Shown here piece by piece: positions 41,650 through 49,671 of a stretch of DNA of 64,000 bases. The stretch is from Pseudomonas sp. dw_612 (GTDB taxonomy: Bacteria > Pseudomonadota > Gammaproteobacteria > Pseudomonadales > Pseudomonadaceae). Position 1 is the stretch's first letter, and the number at the start of each line of letters is the position of its first letter. Under the pieces are notes generated by a model that was not told the origin of the DNA, ran no database searches, and saw only the letters and a list, made by a program, of their open reading frames with translations. The stretch covers positions 92,988-156,987 of the forward strand of contig NZ_JAAVVC010000017.1 in NCBI RefSeq assembly GCF_018449725.1. Reading direction: 5' to 3'. The position numbers and the translations under genes are program-made.

Positions 41650-42564
41650 CTACACCGACAACACCTTGAAATGCTCCTGCAAAAACTCCACACACGCCCG
41701 CAGCTTCCCGGAATACGCCAACCGCGTCGGGTACACCGCCCACACATTCGCACTCTGGGTGTAATCCGCCAGCACCTGCACGAGCCGCCCTTGCTCCAGC
41801 AACGGTTTCACATCCCACAATGAGCGCAGCAACACCCCACGCCCGTCCAGTGCCCACTGCAAGACAATCTCACCGTTATTCGACGACAACGGCCCGCTGA
41901 CCCGCACGCTTTCCTGAGTTCCGTCACGTTCCAGGTTCCAGATGCCGAACGCGTTGTCGCGCTCCTTGATCACCAGGCAATGATGCTGTTCCAGATCCGC
42001 CAGGGCCTGCGGCGTGCCGTGGCGTTGCAGATACGCGGGGGCCGCGCACAGCACCCGCCGATTACTCACCAGACGCCGGCCAATGTGTTGGCCGGGAATG
42101 TCGTCGCCGACGCGGATTTCCAGATCGAAACCTTCGCTGACGATGTCCACCACCCGGTCGAACAGGTCCAGGCGAATCTCCAGTTCCGGGTAGCGCTCGG
42201 CCAGCAGCGAAACCGCTGGCGCCACATGGTTGCGGCCGAAACCAAAACTGCTGCACAAGTGCAAACGCCCGCGCGGGCTGTCGTGGGCGTCGGCGAGTTC
42301 GTCATGCAGGTGCTGGAAGTCATCGAGAATGCGCAAGGCCCAGCGCTGCACCCGCTCGCCGTCTTCGGTCAGGGCGATGCGGCGGCTGGTGCGGTGCAGC
42401 AGGCGAGTACCGAGGGTGGTTTCGAGAATCTGGATGCGCTTGCTAACGTAAGCAGGGGACAGTCCCAGTTCATCGGCCGCCGCGGCGAAACCGTTTTTGC
42501 GGATGACGGTGAGCAGAACGCGCAGGTCTTCGGGTAGGGGCACGGTGTCTTTCTTGAGGGTCAT
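41650..42564 (-). CDS. LysR-family regulator (DmlR/TtdR-like)
   Basis: LysR-type regulator of 304 residues. The N-terminal winged helix reads NGFAAAADELGLSPAYVSKRI and the effector domain begins near residue 90. The ATG at 42564 starts MTLKKDTVPLPEDL, typical of the DmlR/TtdR branch that responds to malate or tartrate. It is codirectional with dctA (56-base gap) and the dehalogenase and convergent with leuCD. Regulation of dctA or leuCD is plausible but not shown. Confidence 0.82.
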   Translation of the reverse strand: MTLKKDTVPLPEDLRVLLTVIRKNGFAAAADELGLSPAYVSKRIQILETTLGTRLLHRTSRRIALTEDGERVQRWALRILDDFQHLHDELADAHDSPRGRLHLCSSFGFGRNHVAPAVSLLAERYPELEIRLDLFDRVVDIVSEGFDLEIRVGDDIPGQHIGRRLVSNRRVLCAAPAYLQRHGTPQALADLEQHHCLVIKERDNAFGIWNLERDGTQESVRVSGPLSSNNGEIVLQWALDGRGVLLRSLWDVKPLLEQGRLVQVLADYTQSANVWAVYPTRLAYSGKLRACVEFLQEHFKVLSV

Positions 42565-42620
42565 GACAGAACGAGCACTGGCGGCATGAGCCGCCAGCAT
42601 AGCATCGCCATTGGTTGGAT

Positions 42621-43922
42621 TTATTCAGCGGCAACCTTCGCCGCAGCGGCCCGGGCATGGCGCCCGCGCTTGAGGGCAATCGGCGCCATTTTGCTGCGGT
42701 CCAGTTCACCTTCCCACGCGGCCACCACCAACGCCGCCACCGCGTTGCCGATGATGTTGGTCAGGGACCGGCATTCCGCCATGAAACGGTCGACGCCGAG
42801 GATCAACACCATCGCTGCCACCGGCACGGTCGGCACCACCGCCAGGCTCGCCGCCAACGCGACGAAACCGGCGCCGACCACCGCGCCCGCGCCTTTGGAG
42901 GTGAGCATCGCTACCGCCAGCAAGGTCAGTTGCTGCTCCAGCGTCAAATCGATATTGGTCGCTTGCGCAAGGAACAACACCGCCAGGGTCATATAGATGT
43001 TGGTGCCGTCCAGATTAAACGTGTAACCGGTCGGCACCACGATGCCCACCACGCCTTTCGACGCGCCGAGGCTTTCCAGTTTCTGGATCAACTGCGGCAG
43101 CGCCGATTCCGAAGAACTGGTGCCGAGCACGATCAACAATTCAGCCTTGATGTACGCCAGCAACTTGAAAATGCTGAACCCGGCGTAACGGGCGATGCTG
43201 CCCAGCACGCAGGCGACGAAAATAAACGCGGTCAGATAAAACGTGCCAATCAGTTTCAACAGCGGCAGCAACGAGCCGAGGCCGTACTTGCCGATGGTGA
43301 ACGCAATCGCGCCAAACGCCCCGATCGGCGCCACGCGACTGATGATGCCGACAATGCGGAAAAACACCTCGCTGGCCTGATTGATGATGCCGACCAGTGG
43401 CCGACCCTTTTCCCCGACCATCACCAGGGCAATCCCGAACAGCACCGACACAAACAACACCGGCAGGATTTCTCCCTGGGAAAACGCCTCGAAAAACGTC
43501 GTCGGAATTACATGCAACAGAAACCCGGTCACGCCTTCACCGTGCTGGGCCTGGCCGACAAACCCGGCGATGGCCGACGTATCGAGGGTCTTCACGTCAA
43601 TGTTGAAACCCGCGCCCGGATGCAACGCATGGGCCGCGAGCAACCCGATCAGCAGCGCGATGGTCGAGACGATTTCGAAGTACAGCAACGCCTTGCCACC
43701 GACCCGGCCCACCTGCTTCACGTCGTGCATGCTGGTGATCCCGGAGACCACGGTGCAGAAGATGATCGGGCCGATGATCATCTTGATCAGCTTGATAAAG
43801 CCGTCACCCAACGGCTTGAGATCGATGCCGATCTGCGGCCAGTAATGCCCGATCACGATGCCCAGGGCGATGGCGATAAGCACCTGCACATAGAGGGTTC
43901 CCAGCAGTTTTCTGATTGTCAT
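42621..43922 (-). CDS. dctA: C4-dicarboxylate/proton symporter DctA
   Basis: Transporter of 433 residues of the glutamate/dicarboxylate symporter family (E. coli DctA is 428). The substrate loop TSSSESALPQL and the segment GYTFNLDGTNIYMTL are intact, and the protein has about eight membrane helices with two re-entrant loops. The ATG at 43922 gives the DctA-like start MTIRKLLGTLYVQVL; a second in-frame ATG lies at 43952. The C-terminus is alanine- and arginine-rich. It follows the dehalogenase gene by 97 bases and may share its transcript. Substrates are probably succinate, fumarate and malate. Confidence 0.88.
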   Translation of the reverse strand: MTIRKLLGTLYVQVLIAIALGIVIGHYWPQIGIDLKPLGDGFIKLIKMIIGPIIFCTVVSGITSMHDVKQVGRVGGKALLYFEIVSTIALLIGLLAAHALHPGAGFNIDVKTLDTSAIAGFVGQAQHGEGVTGFLLHVIPTTFFEAFSQGEILPVLFVSVLFGIALVMVGEKGRPLVGIINQASEVFFRIVGIISRVAPIGAFGAIAFTIGKYGLGSLLPLLKLIGTFYLTAFIFVACVLGSIARYAGFSIFKLLAYIKAELLIVLGTSSSESALPQLIQKLESLGASKGVVGIVVPTGYTFNLDGTNIYMTLAVLFLAQATNIDLTLEQQLTLLAVAMLTSKGAGAVVGAGFVALAASLAVVPTVPVAAMVLILGVDRFMAECRSLTNIIGNAVAALVVAAWEGELDRSKMAPIALKRGRHARAAAAKVAAE

Positions 43923-44019
43923 TTTTATTATCTCGAGACGGTTTTTGGGCATGACGATCCCGCGCGGGCCAGTTAAGGCCCGCGGTGGGAGGTGGATTCA
44001 GGTCAGGCTGTTGCGGCTG

Positions 44020-44895
44020 TCAGCGCAGGAAAGCCAAGGCTTCGGTAAGCAACAGCTCGGGGGCTTCTTCGGCGATGTAATGGCCGGCCGGCAGCGCTTT
44101 GCCGCGCACGTCGGTGGCCACGCGTTGCCATTCCTTGAGCGGCTCGAAGCAACGGCCGACGGTGCCTTCAGCGCCCCACAGCACCAGCAGTGGCAGGTTC
44201 AAATCGCAGCCGGCGTCGATATCGGCGCGGTCGTGCTCCAGGTCGATGCTGGCGCTGGCGCGGTAATCCTCGCAGATGCCCCGGGCGCTGCCGGGCAGTT
44301 TCAGGCAGCGCAGGTATTCGGCGAACGCTTGCGGAGTGAAGGGCTTGAGCCCGGCACTGCGGCTGCCCATCACGCTGCGCAGGTAGGATTCGGGATCGGC
44401 TTCGATCAGGGTTTCCGGCAACGGCGCCGGACGGATCAGGAAGAACCAATGCCAATAGGCGCGGGCGAACGCTTCGTTGGTTTGCGCGTACATCGACAGG
44501 GTCGGGGCGATGTCCAGCAGCACCATGCGTTGCACGGTGGCCGGATGATCCAGCGCCAGGCGATGGGCGACCCGGGCGCCACGGTCGTGGGCCAGCACCG
44601 AGAACTGCGCGAAGCCCAGGGACTTCATCAGTTCGACGCCGTCCTTGGCCATTTCCCGTTTCGAATAGTTGGTGTGGTGATCGTTGGCCGGCGGCTTGCC
44701 GCTGTCGCCATAACCGCGCAGGTCGGCGGCGACCACGGTGAAATGCTCGGCCAGTTGCTCGGCGATCTTGTGCCAGATGACGTGGGTTTGCGGGTGACCG
44801 TGCAACAGCAACAGGCCCGGGCCTGTGCCGCCGATGCGGTAGGCAATGTCCACGCCGTTGACGTGGCGCTGGTCTTTCAGGAATCCGGCGAACAT
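44020..44895 (-). CDS. Haloacetate (fluoroacetate) dehalogenase-type alpha/beta hydrolase
   Basis: Hydrolase of 291 residues carrying every residue of the fluoroacetate dehalogenase active site in the right order and spacing: nucleophile D104 with R105 and R108 (HDRGARVAHRL), acid D128, halide pocket H149-W150 and Y211, base H272 (AGHYIAEEAP). The equivalent set in the studied Rhodopseudomonas enzyme is D110, R111, R114, D134, H155, W156, Y219, H280, an offset of 6 to 8. The reaction would be haloacetate plus water to glycolate plus halide. AAGGAG lies before the ATG at 44895. It is codirectional with dctA, which could import the substrate or related acids. Epoxide hydrolases are the nearest alternative but lack the His-Trp-Tyr pocket. 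Confidence 0.85.
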   Translation of the reverse strand: MFAGFLKDQRHVNGVDIAYRIGGTGPGLLLLHGHPQTHVIWHKIAEQLAEHFTVVAADLRGYGDSGKPPANDHHTNYSKREMAKDGVELMKSLGFAQFSVLAHDRGARVAHRLALDHPATVQRMVLLDIAPTLSMYAQTNEAFARAYWHWFFLIRPAPLPETLIEADPESYLRSVMGSRSAGLKPFTPQAFAEYLRCLKLPGSARGICEDYRASASIDLEHDRADIDAGCDLNLPLLVLWGAEGTVGRCFEPLKEWQRVATDVRGKALPAGHYIAEEAPELLLTEALAFLR

Positions 44896-45020
44896 GGGGA
44901 ATGACTCCTTGTTGTAGTGGCCTGCATCCTGAAATTGTTGAGCGGTTACGGCAAGGCGCAAAGCGTGGGGTGGTTGTTCATGAAGTGTGTTCGAGGGTCG
45001 TACGGTGTCTGGGAGGCCGC

Positions 45021-45097
45021 CTTCGCGAGCAAGCCCGCTCCCACAGGGGATTTGTGTACGCCACAAATCAAATGTGGGAGCGGGCTTGCTCGCGAAG
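45021..45097. repeat. REP pair (REPIN), GCCCGCTCCCACA family
   Basis: Arms cttcgcgagcaagcccgct and complement. Its loop, read on the other strand, resembles those of the copies at 32698 and 48648. Confidence 0.88.
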
Positions 45098-45121
45098 AGG
45101 CCCGGTCAGGCGCTGAAAATT

Positions 45122-45580
45122 TCAACCCTGCTGAAACATCTCCTTCGCCCGCTGCTCAATCTGTTCCTGAGTCAGATCCTCCCTGCGCGTCGCCAGAAAC
45201 CACAAATGCCCATAGGGATCCTTCAAGGTCCCCGAGCGGTCGCCGTAAAACTGATCCTTGACCTCGGACACCACCGTGCCACCGGCGGCAATCGCCTGTT
45301 TATAGGACTTGTCGACATCGGTCACATACAAATGCAGCCCCACGGACGGTGAGCTGTCCGGGTTGCTCAACGGCCCTTGATCGCACGGTGTGCCGAGCAT
45401 GATCGGGCAGTCGCCGATGCGCAGTTCAGCGTGGCCGATGCCGCCGTCGGGCATGCTCAGGCGCATCACTTCAATCGCGTTGAAGGCTTTTTTGTAGAAA
45501 TCGATGGCTTCGGCGGCCTTCTGGATGCCGAGGTAGGGGGTGATGCTGTGATAGCCCTCTGGAATGGGTTTGACGCTCAT
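45122..45580 (-). CDS. VOC-superfamily (PhnB-like/glyoxalase-like) protein
   Basis: Protein of 152 residues from the vicinal oxygen chelate superfamily, PhnB-like branch. It opens with GYHSITPYLGIQKAAEAIDFYKKAF, has GHAELRIGD at about 63-71 and ends the domain with DPYGHLWFLATR. The ATG at 45580 gives MSVKPIPEGYHS; GGGAGAACC precedes it. Proteins of this type often bind small electrophiles or antibiotics, but the substrate cannot be told here. It is followed by a REPIN on each side and has no clear operon partners. Confidence 0.82.
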   Translation of the reverse strand: MSVKPIPEGYHSITPYLGIQKAAEAIDFYKKAFNAIEVMRLSMPDGGIGHAELRIGDCPIMLGTPCDQGPLSNPDSSPSVGLHLYVTDVDKSYKQAIAAGGTVVSEVKDQFYGDRSGTLKDPYGHLWFLATRREDLTQEQIEQRAKEMFQQG

Positions 45581-45635
45581 AACGGTTCTCCCTGTTTTTG
45601 TTATGGAAAAAGGATATTTCAAGCGAATAAATATA

Positions 45636-45730
45636 GTAGGAGCTGCCGAAGGCTGCGATCTTTTGACCTTGGCGTCGTCGATGCCGACGAAACATCAAGA
45701 TCAAAAGATCGCAGCCTTCGGCAGCTCCTA
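45636..45730. repeat. REP pair (REPIN), AGGCTGCGATCTTTTGA family
   Basis: Arms gtaggagctgccgaaggctg and complement with a 30-base loop, between the divergent VOC gene and sfnB. It ends 23 bases before the candidate SfnR enhancer. Confidence 0.85.
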
Positions 45731-45752
45731 CCAATGTTCGGCGCAAAAACGC

Positions 45753-45774
45753 CACTGTTCAGCCATCAACAGTG
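45753..45774 (+). promoter_or_regulatory. Candidate SfnR enhancer upstream of sfnB
   Basis: The inverted repeat CACTGTT-N8-AACAGTG has perfect 7-base arms. Its centre is about 108 bases before the start expected from the sigma54 promoter at 45845. The same ACTGTT-N8-AACAGT occurs before msuE at 54008. Binding by SfnR is inference from this match. Confidence 0.6.
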
Positions 45775-45844
45775 AAGCAGCAGATTGCTCGGCTTTATCA
45801 CCATGAACCCCGAGTAAACCCCCGAAAACATTGGCTGACACAGT

Positions 45845-45860
45845 CGGCACAGAAGCTGCA
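45845..45860 (+). promoter_or_regulatory. Sigma54 promoter of sfnB-metI-metQ
   Basis: CGGCAC-AGAAGC-TGCA has GG and GC separated by exactly 10 bases, as at -24/-12 of sigma54 promoters. Transcription would begin near 45872, which rules out the in-frame ATGs at 45831 and 45861 and supports 45897 as the sfnB start. Confidence 0.7.
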
Positions 45861-45896
45861 ATGACTCTCTCAAAACCCTGTTGTCGAGAGTCTTGT

Positions 45897-47111
45897 ATGC
45901 CTGAATCTGCCGTTTATCCGATCAACCCGCCTGCCGCCCATCGAATCGCCGACGAAGCCGAAGCCCTGCGGGTCGCCGAGCGTGTGGCTGCCGTGTTGCT
46001 GGAGCAGGACGCCGAACGCGACCGCAGTCGCCACGTGCCTGCGCAGATCGTCGATCTGTATTCCAACAGCGGTTTGTGGGGCATCAGCGTGCCGAAGGAA
46101 TTCGGCGGCGCGCAGGTCTCCTACGCGGTGCTGGCGCAGGTGATTGCGATCATTTCGGCGGCCGATCCATCCCTGGGGCAGATCCCGCAAAACCACTATT
46201 GCCTGCTCGAAGACATTCGCCTGCAAGGCACGCCGGAGCAGCAAGCGCATTTCTTCGGCCTTGCGCTGCAAGGGCATCGTTTTGCCAATGCCTTGTCGGA
46301 AACCGGCGGCAAGAATGTGCAGGACATCCAGGCGACGATCCGCCGTTATGGTGATGGCCATGTGATCAACGGGCGTAAGGGTTACTGCACCGGTTCGCTC
46401 TACGCCCATTGGCTGGCGGTGCTGGCCGTGGATGAAGATGAGAAGGGTCAGTTGTCGTTCGTCGAGCGCGGCACGAAAGGGTTGGTGATCGTCGACGATT
46501 GGGACAGCATCGGCCAGCGCACCACGTCCAGCGGCACGGTGTTGGCCGAGGACCTGTACGTCTTGCCGTTCAATGTCTTCCCGACTTATCGCTCCTACGA
46601 AAGCCCGACCCTGGCCGGTCCGTTCGCGCAACTGACCACCGCCGCCATCGACGCCGGCATCGCCCGCGCGGCCCTGCGCGACACCATCGCCTTCGTCCAG
46701 CAATTCGCCCGGCCATGGATCGATGCGGGGGTGGAAAAGGCCAGCGAAGATCCGTTGACCATCATTCAGGTCGGTGGTCTGGAGATTCGCCTGGAAGCCG
46801 CCGAAGCCTTGCTCGAACGGGCCGGCTGGGCGCTGGATGCGGCGCGTCCGGCACCGGATGAAGACAACGTCGCCCGCGCTTCATTGGCCGTGGCCAAGGC
46901 CAAAGTGCTGACCACCGAAATCGCCATCGAGGCCAGCAACAAACTCTTCGAACTCGGCGGCACCCGCTCGACCCTGAAGAAGCACAACTTCGACCGTCAC
47001 TGGCGCAACGCGCGGGTTCACACGTTGCATGATCCGGTGCGCTGGAAATATCACGTGGTTGGCAACTGGCTGCTCAACGGCGTCAAACCGCCACGCCACG
47101 ACTGGTCGTGA
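45897..47111 (+). CDS. sfnB: SfnB-family acyl-CoA-dehydrogenase-like sulfur acquisition oxidoreductase
   Basis: Flavoprotein of 404 residues in the acyl-CoA dehydrogenase superfamily, SfnB branch, used during sulfate starvation. The N-terminal helical domain contains GLWGISVPKEFGGA; the middle part has ALSETGGKNV where dehydrogenases bind flavin, and the C-terminus shows GGTRSTLKKHNFDRHWRN. The ATG at 45897 gives MPESAVYPINPP, and the sigma54 promoter at 45845 excludes earlier starts. It overlaps or touches the following permease gene, an unusual pairing that suggests it acts on what that transporter brings in. The precise reaction is not known. Confidence 0.82.
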   Translation: MPESAVYPINPPAAHRIADEAEALRVAERVAAVLLEQDAERDRSRHVPAQIVDLYSNSGLWGISVPKEFGGAQVSYAVLAQVIAIISAADPSLGQIPQNHYCLLEDIRLQGTPEQQAHFFGLALQGHRFANALSETGGKNVQDIQATIRRYGDGHVINGRKGYCTGSLYAHWLAVLAVDEDEKGQLSFVERGTKGLVIVDDWDSIGQRTTSSGTVLAEDLYVLPFNVFPTYRSYESPTLAGPFAQLTTAAIDAGIARAALRDTIAFVQQFARPWIDAGVEKASEDPLTIIQVGGLEIRLEAAEALLERAGWALDAARPAPDEDNVARASLAVAKAKVLTTEIAIEASNKLFELGGTRSTLKKHNFDRHWRNARVHTLHDPVRWKYHVVGNWLLNGVKPPRHDWS

Positions 47112-47113
47112 CC

Positions 47114-47779
47114 ATGGCCGAGTGGTTTAAAAACATCTATTGGGCCGACATCGCCCAGGCCTGTCTCGACACCCTGACCATGCTCGGCGCTGCCCTCGGT
47201 TTTACCGTGTTGCTCGGGTTGCCGTTGGGCGTGGTGCTGTTTCTCACCGGCAAGCGCCAGTTGCATGAAGCGGCCGGGGTTTACCGGGTGTTGTCGGTGA
47301 TCGTGAACATGCTGCGGTCGCTGCCGTTCATCATTTTGCTGATCGTGCTGATTCCCCTGACCACGTTGCTGGTCGGCACTTCTTTGGGCGTGCCGGGGAC
47401 GATTCCGCCGCTGGTGGTGGGTTGCACGCCGTTCTTCGCGCGGCTGGTGGAAACCGCGTTGCGCGAAGTCGATCGCGGCGTGGTGGAAGCGACCCAGGCC
47501 ATGGGCGGCACCACGTGGCAAATCATCCTCCACACCTTGCTGCCGGAAGCCCGGGGCGGGTTGCTGGCGGCGGTCACGGTCACCGCGATTGTGCTGGTGG
47601 ATTACACGGCGATGGCCGGGGTGATCGGTGGCGGCGGGCTGGGCGACCTGGCGATCCGCTACGGCTATCAGCGTTTTCAAACGGACGTGATGGTGGTCAC
47701 CGTGGTGTTGCTGCTGATTCTGGTGCAAGCCCTGCAAATGACCGGCGACCGATTGGTGGCGCGCTACAGCCGACGTTAA
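47114..47779 (+). CDS. metI: Methionine-type ABC transporter permease (MetI-like)
   Basis: Permease of 221 residues with five membrane segments and the MetI/NlpA-class coupling loop EATQAMGGTTWQIILHTLLPEA. The ATG at 47114 is used; a GTG at 47108 overlapping the sfnB stop (GTGA) is equally possible, and no strong ribosome site precedes either, so translation is probably coupled. The matching binding protein follows, but no MetN-type ATPase gene is in the window. The substrate is likely a methionine-like or other organosulfur compound because of the sfnB context. Confidence 0.83.
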   Translation: MAEWFKNIYWADIAQACLDTLTMLGAALGFTVLLGLPLGVVLFLTGKRQLHEAAGVYRVLSVIVNMLRSLPFIILLIVLIPLTTLLVGTSLGVPGTIPPLVVGCTPFFARLVETALREVDRGVVEATQAMGGTTWQIILHTLLPEARGGLLAAVTVTAIVLVDYTAMAGVIGGGGLGDLAIRYGYQRFQTDVMVVTVVLLLILVQALQMTGDRLVARYSRR

Positions 47780-47853
47780 AAATTCGATTCAACAAAACAA
47801 TCAGGCCCCACGTCCGCCCCACGACGGCCACTCAATCTGCCTTGGAGCACAGC

Positions 47854-48624
47854 ATGAAAAAGACCCTGGCCATTCTGGCTGCCGTCCTGTCGATCAGCGT
47901 TCACGCCAACGAAAAACTCATCGTCGGCGCCACTCCGGTGCCGCACGCGGAGATTCTCGAATTCGTCAAACCGACCCTGGCCAAGGAAGGCGTGGACCTG
48001 GACATCAAAGTCTTCACCGACTTTATCCAGCCCAACCAACAACTGGCGCTGAAAAACCTCGACGCCAACTATTACCAGTACCGACCGTTCCTCGATGATT
48101 TCAACAAGACCCGCCACACCGATCTGGTGCCGGTGGTCGGCGTGCACATCGAACCGTTCGGCGCTTACTCGACCAAGATCAAAAACATCAGCGAATTGAA
48201 GGACGGCGCCACGGTGTCGATCCCCAATGACCCGGTGAACACCGGCCGTGCGCTGGTGCTGCTGCACGAAGCGGGGCTGATCAAACTCAAGGACCCGAGC
48301 AACACCCTGGCCACTCAGCGCGACATCATCGACAACCCGAAACACCTGAAGATTCGTGAGCTGGAAGGTGCCTTGCTGGCGCGGTCGGTGAGCCAGGTGG
48401 ATCTGGCGTTTGTGTTTGCCAACTACGCATTGGAGGCGGGGATCGACACCAACAGCGCGTTGATTGTCGAGAAGGGCAAGAGCCTGTACATCGAATTCCT
48501 CGTCGCCCGCCCGGACAACATCAACGACCCGCGGATTCAGAAACTGGCCAAGGCGCTGAATTCCGATGAGGTTCGGCAGTTCATCCTGACCCGTTACAAA
48601 GGGCAGATTGCGCCGGGGTTCTAG
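47854..48624 (+). CDS. metQ: MetQ/NlpA-family substrate-binding protein
   Basis: Periplasmic binding protein of 256 residues with a signal peptide ending SVHA near residue 19; no lipobox cysteine is visible. Family segments are VGATPVPHAEILEFVKP, QPNQQLALKNLDANYYQY and VSIPNDPVNTGRALVLL. It would deliver an organosulfur compound to the adjacent permease. It is the last gene of the sfnB operon and is followed by a REPIN. Confidence 0.87.
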   Translation: MKKTLAILAAVLSISVHANEKLIVGATPVPHAEILEFVKPTLAKEGVDLDIKVFTDFIQPNQQLALKNLDANYYQYRPFLDDFNKTRHTDLVPVVGVHIEPFGAYSTKIKNISELKDGATVSIPNDPVNTGRALVLLHEAGLIKLKDPSNTLATQRDIIDNPKHLKIRELEGALLARSVSQVDLAFVFANYALEAGIDTNSALIVEKGKSLYIEFLVARPDNINDPRIQKLAKALNSDEVRQFILTRYKGQIAPGF

Positions 48625-48647
48625 ACTTTCGCTGACTGGGCGGACGC

Positions 48648-48724
48648 CTTCGCGAGCAAGCCCGCTCCCACACTGGATCTGTGGCGCTCACAAATCCCCT
48701 GTGGGAGCGGGCTTGCTCGCGAAG
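48648..48724. repeat. REP pair (REPIN), GCCCGCTCCCACA family
   Basis: Arms cttcgcgagcaagcccgct and complement; the loop ctggatctgtggcg resembles that at 32698. It lies between convergent metQ and soxR. Confidence 0.88.
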
Positions 48725-48733
48725 GCCGCGCCG

Positions 48734-49201
48734 CTATTCCGGATCAACCCCCGATTCCAACAGCCGTGCCCCCGGCCCACGCTCCCCGAGCACATCGCCA
48801 AAGTTGCGCAACGGACACGCCGCCATCGACAAACACCCACAGCCGATGCAGCCATTGAGCCGGTCCCGCAACAAGGTCAGTTGACGAATCCGCTGATCCA
48901 GATCCTGGCTCCACTGCGCTGACATCACCTGCCAATCCGCCGCCGTCGGCGCACGATTATCCGGCAGTGCCTTCAACGCCTCGGCAATCTCCGCCAACGG
49001 AATCCCCAGCCGCTGCGCAACCTTGATCAACGCCACCCGGCGCAACACTTCCCGGGGATAACGCCGCTGGTTGCCCTGGTTACGATGGCTTTTGATCAAA
49101 CCCTTGGTTTCATAGAAGTGCAGGGCGGTGACGGCCACGCCGCTGCGAGCGGCCACCTGGCCGACGGTGAGTTCCTTGTGCAGGTTTTCCGGGGTGACCA
49201 T
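48734..49201 (-). CDS. soxR: Redox-sensitive activator SoxR
   Basis: MerR-family regulator of 155 residues. The DNA-binding part is TVGQVAARSGVAVTALHFYE. The [2Fe-2S] cluster cysteines fit CX2CXCX5C: C118, C121, C123 and C129 (GCIGCGCLSMAAC). Oxidation of the cluster by redox-cycling compounds such as phenazines or quinones turns it on. In Pseudomonas it activates pumps and monooxygenases rather than soxS. Its only visible target here is the divergent monooxygenase gene, whose promoter contains a SoxR box. Confidence 0.94.
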   Translation of the reverse strand: MVTPENLHKELTVGQVAARSGVAVTALHFYETKGLIKSHRNQGNQRRYPREVLRRVALIKVAQRLGIPLAEIAEALKALPDNRAPTAADWQVMSAQWSQDLDQRIRQLTLLRDRLNGCIGCGCLSMAACPLRNFGDVLGERGPGARLLESGVDPE

Positions 49202-49214
49202 CTGAAAAAGCCTC

Positions 49215-49245
49215 TTGACCTCTAGTTAACTTGAGGTTTTACCCT
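49215..49245 (+). promoter_or_regulatory. SoxR-controlled promoter with 19-base spacer
   Basis: TTGACC (49215-49220) and TACCCT (49240-49245) are separated by 19 bases, the stretched spacing used by MerR-type activators. The palindrome CCTCTAGTTAACTTGAGG at 49219-49236 fills the spacer and matches the known SoxR box with one base off symmetry. It points towards the monooxygenase gene. Confidence 0.88.
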
Positions 49246-49295
49246 GCAGGCCTTCGGATCGCAAGATTCGGTTTCAAGGTGAGTGGGGACTATTC

Positions 49296-49667
49296 ATGCA
49301 AACGTCAGAGAAAAACCGCAGTTTCACCCAATTGATCGAATTTGAGATCGAGCCTCATCAACAACCCGCACTGGTCTCGGCGCTGTCTGTGCAGACCGAG
49401 CGCCTGGCCCAGGATTTCAGTGGTTTCCTGAGCGCGAGCATCCAGGCCAGCGACGATGGCCGGCGGGTGCTCAATTACCTGCAATGGCAGTCCCGCGAGG
49501 CCGGGGAAGCCGCGTTCCAGCGCTTTGAAAGCGGCGAGCAGGATTTCTGGCAACTGATCCGCGCCCATCAGGCGAAAACCGTGACCTTCGGTTCATTCCA
49601 GGTGCTGCACAGCCTGGAGCGCAGTCACGATGATGCGCTGCACTGCAACCTTGTGCATTCCGGGTAA
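49296..49667 (+). CDS. Antibiotic biosynthesis monooxygenase (ABM)-domain protein, SoxR target
   Basis: Small ABM-fold protein of 123 residues: one dimeric ferredoxin-like domain with FTQLIEFEIEPHQQPAL, the LAQDFSGFLSASI helix-strand and VLNYLQWQSREAGEAAFQ. Such cofactor-free proteins oxidise quinol-like substrates or remove reactive compounds. Its promoter has a SoxR box, so it is expected to be made when redox-cycling agents appear. Its stop lies 4 bases from the 3' end of convergent sfnR. Confidence 0.8.
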   Translation: MQTSEKNRSFTQLIEFEIEPHQQPALVSALSVQTERLAQDFSGFLSASIQASDDGRRVLNYLQWQSREAGEAAFQRFESGEQDFWQLIRAHQAKTVTFGSFQVLHSLERSHDDALHCNLVHSG

Positions 49668-49671
49668 GAAC

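Noticed and set aside
45831..45896. Earlier in-frame starts for sfnB at 45831 and 45861
   Set aside because: Both lie upstream of the transcription start predicted by the sigma54 promoter at 45845-45860.
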